Assembly (NCBI GenBank): GCA_905182135.1
Contig: CAJJAG010000006.1
Span: 490,809-554,808, forward strand
DNA: 64,000 nucleotides
Reading direction: 5' to 3'
Source: an uncultured Acidimicrobiaceae bacterium
Lineage (GTDB): Bacteria > Actinomycetota > Acidimicrobiia > Acidimicrobiales > UBA10347
Both the position numbers and the translations under genes were made by a program. Of this stretch, positions 52,601 through 60,811 are shown piece by piece. Each line of letters opens with the position of its first letter. The first letter of the stretch is position 1. Below the pieces are notes generated by a model. It had not been told where the DNA came from, searched no databases, and saw nothing but the letters and a program-made list of their open reading frames with translations.

Positions 52601-53724
52601 GCCTCGACCCCGTTACCCCGCCACAAGAGGAAGGCAAAGAATGGAGCCCCGACGAAGGCCGTAATCACACCGACAGGAAGCTCCGATGGAGCGACGAGAG
52701 TTCGGGCACCAATATCGACGAAGGCCAGGAAGGCGCCTCCGGCCAAAGCCGAAATCGGCACGATGACGCGATAGCTATGACTCACCATCAAACGCACCAT
52801 GTGAGGCACAACCAGGCCGACAAAAGCGATGAGCCCGCTGACCGATACTGCCGCAGCGGTGAGCAGAGATGCCGCCACGATCACGATCATGCGGGACCGG
52901 ACTGGATCTAGGCCGAGCGAGCGAGCTTCATCATCGCCCACTCGGAGAACGTCGAGGTGACGTCGATGAGCCAGGAGCACACCACCACAAACTGCGACGT
53001 AGGGCCCGAGCAAGGCAATCTCACTCCAACCACTCGTGCTGAGTTGCCCAAACAGCCAGGAGAGAACCTCTCTGGCTCGGGTTTCGTCGAGCCTTTGCAG
53101 CGCATATGTCTGCGCTGCAGAGAACAATGCAGCCATAGCCACACCCCCCAGGAGCAGCGTGCTAGGCGACGAGCCGGGTCCGCGAGCAACCATCGCCGCT
53201 GCGGTGACGGCCAAAAGCGCCCCGACGAAGGCCGCCGCTGGAACGGCATCAAATGGGCCCCAACCCAGATCGAGCCCGAACCCGAAAGCAAGCACTGCAC
53301 CAAACCCTGCACCAGCCGAGACCCCGAGGAAGTAGGGATCGGCCAACGGGTTCCGAAAGATGCCCTGATAGCTGGCACCCGCCATGCCGAGCGACCCGCC
53401 GACCAACATGCCGAGGACAAGTCTTGGCAGCCGAATCTGGAAGAGCACGCTTTCTTGCCTGACCGTCAATGACGAATCGAGATCGACAAGCGGAATGTGA
53501 TCGAGAAGCGAAGACAACACGCCGGCGACCGGAAGGCCGGCCGCCCCACTTGTTGCGCTCAAGAGACCGACTGCTATCAGTGTGCCAACCGCCAGTGCAA
53601 CGGGGATCGGCGACAGGCGGAAGGCCCCGCCGGTAAGCAACGCGCTGTCCTCAGCCGATACCTCGCTCGGAGCGGGAGCATCGACCTCGGCGAACGGGTC
53701 GCTTGAACCGACGGCAAACGTCAT
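52597..53724 (-). CDS. btuC: Vitamin B12 ABC importer permease (FecCD family)
   Basis: 375 aa with about ten membrane helices preceded by a 35-residue acidic cytoplasmic extension. FecCD-family features are RLPRLVLGMLVGGSLGMAG near residue 97, YQGIFRNPLADPYFLGVSAG near 118, LLLGGVAMAALFSA, DEARSLGLDPVR (the coupling-helix region facing the ATPase) near 270 and GLIAFVGLVVPHMVRLMVS near 300. The ATG starts one base after the btuF stop. Substrate inferred as for btuD. Confidence 0.9.
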   Translation of the reverse strand: MTFAVGSSDPFAEVDAPAPSEVSAEDSALLTGGAFRLSPIPVALAVGTLIAVGLLSATSGAAGLPVAGVLSSLLDHIPLVDLDSSLTVRQESVLFQIRLPRLVLGMLVGGSLGMAGASYQGIFRNPLADPYFLGVSAGAGFGAVLAFGFGLDLGWGPFDAVPAAAFVGALLAVTAAAMVARGPGSSPSTLLLGGVAMAALFSAAQTYALQRLDETRAREVLSWLFGQLSTSGWSEIALLGPYVAVCGGVLLAHRRHLDVLRVGDDEARSLGLDPVRSRMIVIVAASLLTAAAVSVSGLIAFVGLVVPHMVRLMVSHSYRVIVPISALAGGAFLAFVDIGARTLVAPSELPVGVITAFVGAPFFAFLLWRGNGVEA

Positions 53725-53725
53725 G

Positions 53726-54727
53726 TCACGAGCCGGCTGAGATGGTGGCCACAGCCTGTGTCACTGCCTCGATGAACTGTGGGAGGCGGGGACCCCAGCG
53801 AGACGCAATGTCGGTGTTCACGGTCACGATATTGCCGTTCTTGACGGCAGTAATCTCGGACCATCCCGGTCGAGCGGCTAGATCATCGGCGGTATAACCG
53901 ACCTGGTCGGTGATCACGATTAGCTCAGGATCAGCCGCAATAATGTATTCCTCAGTGAGCTGCGGGAATCCAGACTTGTCAGCATCTGCCTCGTCTGCGA
54001 TGTTGGCCGCACCCATTTTGGCATAGACCGACCCAACGAAACCGAATGAGCTGGCAGAGTAAAGGCTGTCTCCCAGCTCGTGGTACACCCGAATCGACGT
54101 TTCAGGAGCGACGGCGTAGGCGGCGGCGATTTCGTCTCGCATAACGGCGATGACAGCCGCCGTTTCATCTACACGACCGGTGGCCACGCCCAGGTCAGTC
54201 ATGGTTACATAGCCACCTTCGATGTCACTCGGGGCGGGACTCACCAATACCGGGATACCAAGTTCGGTCAGGCTTGCGATGAGATCGTTAGCGTCGTTCG
54301 AAAGCACCACGAAGTCGGGGTCAAAGGCAATCACGGCCTCGACGTTCGGATCGAAGCCAGAGAGGTCAGTCACGGGCGCTTCGTCAGGAAAATAGGAGAA
54401 GCTATCAACGGCGACCACCTGGTCACCAGCGCCGATGGCGAACAGAATCTCCGTCGCTGTCGGCGATAGCGAAACAATGCGCTCGGGCGCAGATTCAAGT
54501 GTCCAGATTCCGCCGTCGGACTCGATGGTGACCGGGAAGTCGCTCGCTGCCTCGGAAGGAGCATCGTCCTCTTCTCCGGCTTGCGCCTCGGACTCTGCTT
54601 CCGGAACGCTTTCCTCGCCAACTTCTGCGGCGCTGGTGTCAGAAATACCCGACTCAGACCCGCCGCAGGCCGCTGCAACGAGCGCCAGAACGCTCAGCAA
54701 GACGACCAGCGTTGTTCGTAGTTTCAT
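53726..54727 (-). CDS. btuF: Vitamin B12-binding lipoprotein
   Basis: 333 aa substrate-binding protein. A lipoprotein signal ends LVAAAC, giving an acylated Cys at about residue 21, followed by an acidic Glu/Asp/Ser-rich spacer of about 45 residues. The BtuF/FepB-type domain begins PERIVSLSPTATEILFAIGA near residue 83 and ends with an NGNIVTVNTD strand. CAGGAG lies seven bases before ATG. Immediately preceded by a cobalamin riboswitch, which identifies the ligand class far better than the protein sequence alone. Confidence 0.9.
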   Translation of the reverse strand: MKLRTTLVVLLSVLALVAAACGGSESGISDTSAAEVGEESVPEAESEAQAGEEDDAPSEAASDFPVTIESDGGIWTLESAPERIVSLSPTATEILFAIGAGDQVVAVDSFSYFPDEAPVTDLSGFDPNVEAVIAFDPDFVVLSNDANDLIASLTELGIPVLVSPAPSDIEGGYVTMTDLGVATGRVDETAAVIAVMRDEIAAAYAVAPETSIRVYHELGDSLYSASSFGFVGSVYAKMGAANIADEADADKSGFPQLTEEYIIAADPELIVITDQVGYTADDLAARPGWSEITAVKNGNIVTVNTDIASRWGPRLPQFIEAVTQAVATISAGS

Positions 54728-54930
54728 AAGACTCTCCTGTCGATCGAGGAAAAGACGCTCGAGCGACGAGTGACGTCGTTCGAACCAACCCTGAAGTCCT
54801 CGAGGGTTACGTGGTTCGGTGCGTCGATAGCTTGACCGGACTCGCTGTTTAGCTGGCTCGAGAGCCAGCTGACAGAATTACCGTTGCGGGACAGTGCCGG
54901 AATCTCACCGAACTTCATCTAATCGACGAG
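54728..54930 (-). promoter_or_regulatory. Cobalamin riboswitch upstream of btuFCD
   Basis: Read on the minus strand, the leader contains the conserved cobalamin aptamer core CGGTGAGATTCCGGCAC then TGTCCCGCAACGGTAA (about 54877-54914), a perfect 9-bp hairpin AGCTGGCTC / GAGCCAGCT (54851-54870) and a B12-box-like AGCGAGTCCGGTCAAGC (about 54829-54846). The aptamer is closed by a 7-bp helix CGTCGAT / ATCGACG between 54922-54928 and 54822-54828. Between aptamer and start codon lies an expression platform with a CGAACC...GGTTCG hairpin and a later CGCTCGAGCG stem followed by TCTTTT, close to the ribosome binding site. B12 binding should repress btuFCD expression. Confidence 0.92.
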
Positions 54931-55224
54931 ATAGATCTTATGCCATAGGTTTGTGATTGTGTTCATCACCGGCATGGTTCCATCGCACGCACCACTCCCT
55001 CGAGACAGAAGCTTTTGGCATACCTGCCGATTGCGACCGCCGTCTGCGTCTACCTAGCGAAAGTGCTCCGGGAGGCTTGGGCTGCCACCACTAGGAGCCA
55101 GCGATATGACCCGTATGGGCGAGTGGACACGTATCGCTGCCCTGCATCATCGACTAGCAACGGTGCACCCGCCCCTAACCGTTGCACCCTCGAACTACCT
55201 GACGAAACCTGCAAAGCTGGGAGA
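54931..55224. other. Divergent intergenic region
   Basis: About 290 bases upstream of the riboswitch and of the GNAT gene; promoters for both operons should lie here. A frame from 55015 runs into the GNAT gene but its first 70 codons do not resemble protein. Nothing else is seen. Confidence 0.35.
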
Positions 55225-55680
55225 GTGACCGATATTCGCATTCGTCCGGCCCAACCCGAGGACCACGAGGCCATCGTGGCCTGCGTGAACACGGCCTATC
55301 AGGGATACATCGAGGACATCGGTGAGAAACCGGCGCCGATGCTCGACGACTACGCGTCGCTCATTCGTGCTGAAGCCGTGACGGTCGCCATAGACGGCGA
55401 CGATGTTGCTGGGCTCATCGTGATGTGGGCCCGGCCCGACCACTGGTACGTCGACAATGTTGCTGTATGGCCAAAACGCCAAGGCACCGGTATTGGGTCG
55501 GTCTTACTCGCCCGGGCTGAAGAGGTCGCACGTACTGCGGGTTTCAGCGAGATTCGTTTGAACACAAACGAAGCCATGACCGCGAACACGACGTACTACG
55601 AACATCGCGGGTACGTCGAAACGCATCGCTCATTCGAAGCCGGCTACAACCGCATCTACTACAGCAGCGACATCTCCTGA
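55225..55680 (+). CDS. GNAT-family N-acetyltransferase
   Basis: 151 aa, a complete single-domain GNAT. Motifs: IRIRPAQPEDHEAIVACVN at the start, YVDNVAVWPKRQGTGIGSVL (acetyl-CoA-binding loop, about residue 74) and ANTTYYEHRGYVETHRSFE near 125. The GTG start at 55225, with GGGAG just before it, is chosen because the domain begins immediately after. The substrate is unknown. Confidence 0.82.
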   Translation: MTDIRIRPAQPEDHEAIVACVNTAYQGYIEDIGEKPAPMLDDYASLIRAEAVTVAIDGDDVAGLIVMWARPDHWYVDNVAVWPKRQGTGIGSVLLARAEEVARTAGFSEIRLNTNEAMTANTTYYEHRGYVETHRSFEAGYNRIYYSSDIS

Positions 55681-55710
55681 CGCCGCTACAGAGCTTGCGG
55701 TGGACTGCCC

Positions 55711-56901
55711 CTAGGTGTTGAAGCGGTCGCCCTCGGGATAGAGATCGAAGCGTCCGAGGCGGTCGAGACAGACCTCGACGCTCCATGGCAACATCGTTGC
55801 TCCGGCTCGCGAGTCACGGTAGGCCTGCTCGAGCGGTGACGGCCGCAGCATTGACCGGCCTCCCGCGATTTCGATTGCCTTCGATGCCAGCTCAGGAGCG
55901 CCCTGCATGGTCGTGACCATCGAGGTCCATGCTCGTCGCAGGGACTCTCGGCTTGGATCAGCAGAGACTTCACTCAGTACTCGGTAACACAGCGCCTGTG
56001 CCCGGTCATAGGTCAGCTGCATATCAGCCCAACCGTGCTGCTTGATGTGGTTGTCACGCCGAGCGCTGGTGCCATGTTCACCACGCAGATACGCGCTGGT
56101 GTAGTCCAGAATCGCCCGCATAAGTCCCAGGTAGGAGAACGACAGAGTCATATAGAAGTAAGGCCACCGCCATGCGGCCTGCTCGAACATGCCCGGTGGG
56201 ATCCACTCGTTGCCTTCGGGCACGAAGACCTCAGTCATGAGGAGATTGCGCGAGTCGGTACCTCGCATACCAAGCGGATCCCAGTCGCCCTGAATCTCGA
56301 CACCATCGGCGTCGGCAGGCACTCCCACCAGGTGCAATTTGTCGTCCACGTCGGACACACAGACCACGTTGTGAATATTTGCAGCGCCCGCAAGCGAAGC
56401 GAAAATTTTGCGGCCCGTCACCAGATACCCACCGTCGACCTTCGTAGCTTTGGTGGCAAAACCTCCGGTCGCCGACGCCACAGTCCCTTCGCTGAAGGGC
56501 TGGCTATGGATCGTGTGGTTGTTGATCACGCCGTGCCAGAGCCGCTCACGTCGAGCATGTTGAGTAGCGCGCACATCGTCGGGCAGATCCATGTCGTCGG
56601 CGATCTGGCCGACCATCAAAGTCGTCGCCACATGCATATTGAAGGTGAGTCCGGTTGTGGCGCAGTGTCGACCCAGTTCTTCGGACGCCAGCGCATACGC
56701 AACGAAGTCCCCGCCCAGGCCGCCGTGGTTCTTGGGTATACAAATACCCAGCAAGCCGGCGCTCTTCAGATCTTTCCAGTTGTCGTAGGGGAAGACAGCG
56801 TCGCGGTCCGAGTCGATAGCCCGCTTGGGGAAATCGACGGCCGCAGCGGTCATCCTGGCGACGATCTCGCGGCGCTCTGGGGTCAGTAGTAAGTCATGCA
56901 C
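55711..56901 (-). CDS. Acyl-CoA dehydrogenase-family flavoprotein
   Basis: 396 aa from a GTG at 56901 where the fold begins (VHDLLLTPERREIVARM). It has the acyl-CoA dehydrogenase layout: GICIPKNHGGLGGDFVAYAL near residue 50, FSEGTVASATGGFATKATKV near 125 with GYLVTGRKIFASLAGAAN, a beta-domain DPLGMRGTDSRNLLMTEVFVP near 205 and a C-terminal GGRSMLRPSPLEQAYRDSRAG near 345. Sequence around the catalytic-base region is not typical of a true dehydrogenase, so a flavin monooxygenase of this fold is possible. Divergent from the NicX-like gene with only 25 bases between start codons, so they probably share a control region. Confidence 0.82.
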   Translation of the reverse strand: MHDLLLTPERREIVARMTAAAVDFPKRAIDSDRDAVFPYDNWKDLKSAGLLGICIPKNHGGLGGDFVAYALASEELGRHCATTGLTFNMHVATTLMVGQIADDMDLPDDVRATQHARRERLWHGVINNHTIHSQPFSEGTVASATGGFATKATKVDGGYLVTGRKIFASLAGAANIHNVVCVSDVDDKLHLVGVPADADGVEIQGDWDPLGMRGTDSRNLLMTEVFVPEGNEWIPPGMFEQAAWRWPYFYMTLSFSYLGLMRAILDYTSAYLRGEHGTSARRDNHIKQHGWADMQLTYDRAQALCYRVLSEVSADPSRESLRRAWTSMVTTMQGAPELASKAIEIAGGRSMLRPSPLEQAYRDSRAGATMLPWSVEVCLDRLGRFDLYPEGDRFNT

Positions 56902-56926
56902 GGTGCCAGTGTGGCATCGTTGAGGC

Positions 56927-57973
56927 ATGCTCGTAGAACGGATCGAAGCCAAGTGGATAGAAGTGTTTGCCGAGGTGTTCCGCCTGTGCGGCGTAGAACC
57001 CGGCGATGACTGCGCCGTCCTTGCAGAAACACAGAGCCGAGCTATCAATGTCGAGCTCAGCGAGCTAGCACTGAAGCGTCTGGGCGCCAACGTCTTTCGG
57101 GTCACCATGCAGACCCCAGCACAGACCGCACCGGTAGCAATTCGGTCCACAGGCGCGAGCGATGCAATCGGTGGATCAGCTCCCGTGATCGCTGCGCTCT
57201 CCCAGGTTGCGCTCATCGCCGACTGCACGGTCGAAGGACTTCTGCATGCGCCCGAACTTCCTCAACTTCTGGGTGGGGGTGCCCGCGTCCTGATGGTCTC
57301 GAACGAGCACCCCGAGATTCTCGAACGCCTTGTGCCCAACCCGTCGCTCGAGGCCAAAGTCAAGACTGGCACCAAGATGCTGCGAGCGGCCAAAGAGATG
57401 CGTGTCACCAGCAGCGCCGGGACTGATCTGACGATCGATGTCGAGACCGCTCCTGCCGGATCAAGCTGGGGTTACACCACTCGCCCCGGCACAATCGCCC
57501 ACTGGCCTGGTGGCCTGTGCTTGTGCTTCCCAGCTCAGGGTTCAGTAAACGGCACGCTTGTCATGGACGTCGGTGACGTCAACCTGACCTTCAAGCGCTA
57601 CACCGATTCGCCCATTCGCTGCACCATCGAGGATGATTTCATCGTCGACATCCAGGGTGATGGCGTCGATGCTGCGCTGATGAAAAGTTACCTCGAGTCA
57701 TGGGGTGACCTCGAGGCGTATGCCGTCTCGCACGTTGGCTGGGGCATGAACCCTGCGGCGCGCTGGGATTCCATGGCGATGTATGACAAGTCCCAGACCA
57801 ATGGCACCGAGTTGCGAGCGTTCGGCGGCAATTTCTTGTACTCGACGGGAGCGAACGAAGTCGCTGGCCGTCACACGTTGGGCCACTTTGATCTACCCAT
57901 GCGGGGGTGCACCATCGAACTCGATGGCACGGCCGTCGTCAAGGCTGGCGTGTTGCAAGGCGAGCTTGGATGA
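56927..57973 (+). CDS. NicX-like 2,5-dihydroxypyridine 5,6-dioxygenase (M29-like fold)
   Basis: 348 aa protein of the family that includes NicX of Pseudomonas putida, an iron dioxygenase that opens the pyridine ring in nicotinic acid breakdown and is distantly related to M29 aminopeptidases. The metal-ligand set I recall for NicX (two His and one Asp, His265/His318/Asp320) has clear counterparts here: His269 in SHVGWGMNPAARWD and His320/Asp322 in LGHFDLPMRG. Other conserved blocks are GGLCLCFPAQGSVNGTLVMD near 195 and GNFLYSTGANEVAGRHTLG near 302. The next gene overlaps it by four bases and is an alpha/beta hydrolase, matching the NicX-NicD pairing. An aminopeptidase role is the alternative. 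Confidence 0.72.
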   Translation: MLVERIEAKWIEVFAEVFRLCGVEPGDDCAVLAETQSRAINVELSELALKRLGANVFRVTMQTPAQTAPVAIRSTGASDAIGGSAPVIAALSQVALIADCTVEGLLHAPELPQLLGGGARVLMVSNEHPEILERLVPNPSLEAKVKTGTKMLRAAKEMRVTSSAGTDLTIDVETAPAGSSWGYTTRPGTIAHWPGGLCLCFPAQGSVNGTLVMDVGDVNLTFKRYTDSPIRCTIEDDFIVDIQGDGVDAALMKSYLESWGDLEAYAVSHVGWGMNPAARWDSMAMYDKSQTNGTELRAFGGNFLYSTGANEVAGRHTLGHFDLPMRGCTIELDGTAVVKAGVLQGELG

Positions 57974-58746
57974 GGGAACCCCTCCCCGAATGTTTGGTAG
58001 TTGGCGAGGGCCCCTCGACACTGGTTTTTCTGCACGGCCTGGGCGGCGACAACAGCAATTGGAAGCCACAAATTACCGAGTTCGCTAAGGACTACCGCTG
58101 TGTAGCCTGGACTCTGCCTGGTTATGGCGCGTCACCTCCGATGGAAGCTCTGACCTGGCCAAACCTGTCCGACATGCTGGCGCAAGTTCTCGACGATGTC
58201 GGCGTGCACCGAGCGACGATCATCGGCCTATCTATGGGCGGCTACATCGCACAACAATTCGCTGCGGACCACGCCGAGCGAGTCGAGTTCCTTGTGCTCG
58301 CAGCGACCTCATCGCGGTTCGGCCGCGGCAGTGCCACATTTGCCGAGAAGTTCTTGGCCGCACGACTGAAGCCGCTTGACGATGGGGAGACTCCTGCAGG
58401 CCTGGCGGTGCGTGTCGTGCCGTCGCTTCTCAGCCCGGACGCTTCACCCGAAACAATCGAAAACTGTGTTGCGTCGATGTCTCGTATCTCGACCGACGCA
58501 TATCGCGAAGCATTGCGCTGTTTGGTCACGTGGGACTTCACCGATTATCTCAGCGAGATAGACGCTCCGACCTTGTGCCTTGCTGGCGCCGACGACGCAA
58601 CTGCACCGGTCGCAGCATTGCAGGCACTCGCTGACGGCTTGCCAGATGGACGGCTCGAGATCATCGACGACTGCAACCACCTAATGAATCTGGATCGTCC
58701 CGCCCAATTCAACCAGCTCATACGCAACTTTCTGAACCAGCGCTAG
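57970..58746 (+). CDS. Alpha/beta hydrolase (NicD-like deformylase candidate)
   Basis: 258 aa from the ATG that overlaps the NicX-like stop (ATGA). Oxyanion motif FLHGLGGDNSNW near residue 22, nucleophile elbow GLSMGGYIAQQF with Ser near 85, acid in LCLAGADDATAPV near 207 and catalytic His in DDCNHLMNLDRP near 234. In nicotinate catabolism NicD, of this fold, hydrolyses N-formylmaleamate, the ring-opening product of NicX. The coupling supports that role, but the alpha/beta hydrolase fold alone would not. Confidence 0.78.
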   Translation: MREPLPECLVVGEGPSTLVFLHGLGGDNSNWKPQITEFAKDYRCVAWTLPGYGASPPMEALTWPNLSDMLAQVLDDVGVHRATIIGLSMGGYIAQQFAADHAERVEFLVLAATSSRFGRGSATFAEKFLAARLKPLDDGETPAGLAVRVVPSLLSPDASPETIENCVASMSRISTDAYREALRCLVTWDFTDYLSEIDAPTLCLAGADDATAPVAALQALADGLPDGRLEIIDDCNHLMNLDRPAQFNQLIRNFLNQR

Positions 58747-58799
58747 GTCTCTCGTTGTGTGTGCGAAATTTGGTCGAACTCGGCCTTCGTTAGAGCGGC

Positions 58800-60542
58800 C
58801 TATCCGCCCAACGTGCCAACACCACTTGGCAGCCGAGGCCCACTACCAAGTTCTAAATTTTTGTTGGCAGGAGCATCGCTGCCGAGGTTCAATACAAGTG
58901 GGATCACCTGGTAGGGACCCAAGGCATCGTCGGGGTTTGGCTCGACACTGACCGCAATCGTGGAACCACGGAGGTCGGTTGGAAACTCAAGACCATCAGG
59001 GGCGTTCACTAGGAAGTCCTCACCAGGAAATGGTGGCGGGTCCGCAAACATAAACGGCGAACCAAGGTCAGCCATAGCCGGGTCGCTGAATCGCCCCGTA
59101 GTCACGGCAATGCCATCGATCACTGCCCATCCTTCATAGATCCATCCTTCGGGCAGTTCAGGAAGCGAAAGCCCAGCTTGAGGTCCACCATCGCCCCGAA
59201 GATCAATGAACCACACCCCGCTCGTCTCATCGTCGGTGGTCGGCGTGGTCGGTGTGCCGATAAAGAAGGTACCGGATGCCTCGGAAAAATCAGTGGCCAG
59301 AGCAGCCGGGTGCGCAACCGACAGCCGAACCCGATTACCAACCACGTCGCCCGCAAGTATCCGCTGAGCAGTCGGCGCAGGATCGAGGTCGACGAAGGGT
59401 TCAAGCGTGATCACAACCGTTACGGCATCGCCCAAGTCGGCGACCGCGGGCGCGTTCTCATAGGACATTTGTCCATCGGCATCAACCGTAAAGCGGCCCG
59501 TACTGGCTGGCGCTCGGTCGTCGGGGTAGACAACCCATCCCTCATAGACCGAGTCTGCACCGAGCGGTGGAAGTGCGTCAAAGACGAAGTTAATCGTTGG
59601 ACTGCCAGCACCTGCATCTGCCACTGCTGACGACGACGTGGCAAGAACCGGCAATCGCACTGAACCGGTTGGCGTTGGCGGCCCACCCATGCCGAGATCA
59701 AGGCGTTCGAGGTCGACAACGTCGTTAGGGACCATGGCAAACAGTGGAGTCACCGGGAAGGGCGCTGGTGAATCGTCGGGTTCGGGTTCAACCGAAATTG
59801 CAACGATTTGGCCACTGATATCAGCAGGGAAATCAAGACCGTTAGGCGCATTGATGACGAAGTCTTCACCAGGAAATGGCGGACCTGGTTTGTCTAACGC
59901 CGAGAATAACGCCGAGTCATCGGCGGCGTTTACATCACGAAATCGGCCAGTACTCAAAGGTGTGCCGTCGATGACGGCCCAACCTTCGTAAACCCAGCCT
60001 TCGGGAAGATCGGGAAGATCGAGGCCAGACTTGATTGGGTTAATGGACATAAACCACACGCCACTTAGTTCGTCGTCGTTCGAGCTGCTCGTTGGCGAAG
60101 CGAGGGTGTACACCCCGGAAGCTTCGGAGAAGTCGGTTGCCAATGCCGCAGGATGATCGATGGTCAGGATCGCGTCTTGGCCGACAACATCACCAGCAAG
60201 AACCCGCTGAACGGTGGGTCCCGGGTCGTCGTCGTCGACAGGCTCAATCGTGAGAATCACCGTGATGGCATTCTCGAGCCCCTGGATCACTGGGGTTGTT
60301 TGGTAGACGAAATTACCGACTTCGTCAATGGTGAAGCGCCCCGTACTCGCTGGGTCGCGGTCACCACTGAACACAACCCACCCTTCATAAAGGAAGTCTT
60401 CGCCAAGCACAGGCAACCCCGTCACAGCGAAAGCAAGGGGTGGATTGCCTAGCGCTGGACTCTCATTGCTTAGACAGCCAGATGCCAACAACATCAGCAC
60501 AGCCAGTAACGCAACACTGTTCTTCATCCGCTTTTGAAGCAT
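58800..60542 (-). CDS. Lipoprotein with internally duplicated domains
   Basis: 580 aa from the ATG at 60542, which has GGAGG five bases before it. The signal ends LLASGC, giving an acylated Cys at about residue 22, so it is surface-anchored. The mature part is an internal tandem duplication with a shift of about 282 residues: LGEDFLYEGWVVFSGDRDPASTGRF and its copy LGADSVYEGWVVYPDDRAPASTGRF are the clearest pair, and each unit contains a second, related segment (EGWVYEGWAVIDG and EGWIYEGWAVIDG). The YEGW...STGRF pattern recalls anti-sigma-factor or calcium-dependent beta-sandwich domains. Function unknown. A short Gly/Ser end closes the protein. Confidence 0.75.
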   Translation of the reverse strand: MLQKRMKNSVALLAVLMLLASGCLSNESPALGNPPLAFAVTGLPVLGEDFLYEGWVVFSGDRDPASTGRFTIDEVGNFVYQTTPVIQGLENAITVILTIEPVDDDDPGPTVQRVLAGDVVGQDAILTIDHPAALATDFSEASGVYTLASPTSSSNDDELSGVWFMSINPIKSGLDLPDLPEGWVYEGWAVIDGTPLSTGRFRDVNAADDSALFSALDKPGPPFPGEDFVINAPNGLDFPADISGQIVAISVEPEPDDSPAPFPVTPLFAMVPNDVVDLERLDLGMGGPPTPTGSVRLPVLATSSSAVADAGAGSPTINFVFDALPPLGADSVYEGWVVYPDDRAPASTGRFTVDADGQMSYENAPAVADLGDAVTVVITLEPFVDLDPAPTAQRILAGDVVGNRVRLSVAHPAALATDFSEASGTFFIGTPTTPTTDDETSGVWFIDLRGDGGPQAGLSLPELPEGWIYEGWAVIDGIAVTTGRFSDPAMADLGSPFMFADPPPFPGEDFLVNAPDGLEFPTDLRGSTIAVSVEPNPDDALGPYQVIPLVLNLGSDAPANKNLELGSGPRLPSGVGTLGG

Positions 60543-60811
60543 TCCGCCTCCGGGTTGCAACACTTTTGCTCGCGCTGCGAACATGAACCGAGTATCGCAC
60601 AAGAAACGATGCTCGCACCTGTGTCGCGTGCATAGGCGGCCTCAGGGCTGGACAGGTCTTCGCCCCGGCAAACATTACGAGCTCATCTCCGCTGCCCATT
60701 ATCGCTAGCAATGCATCCACGCCGATTTTGGCGCCTAGTTGCCGGTTCTCTCCCGAGTTACGTTAGATCCCGGCGGCAGCGCCTAACCCATCCTCATAAA
60801 GAACGCTCTCG
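60543..60811. other. Intergenic region, no supported gene
   Basis: About 270 bases between the lipoprotein gene and the amidohydrolase gene, both on the minus strand. Open frames here are short and lack a ribosome binding site. No repeat or hairpin stands out. Confidence 0.35.

Noticed and set aside
54724..54918. 64-codon minus-strand frame upstream of btuF
   Set aside because: It coincides with the cobalamin riboswitch, whose conserved RNA sequence explains the base composition; the peptide has no family features.
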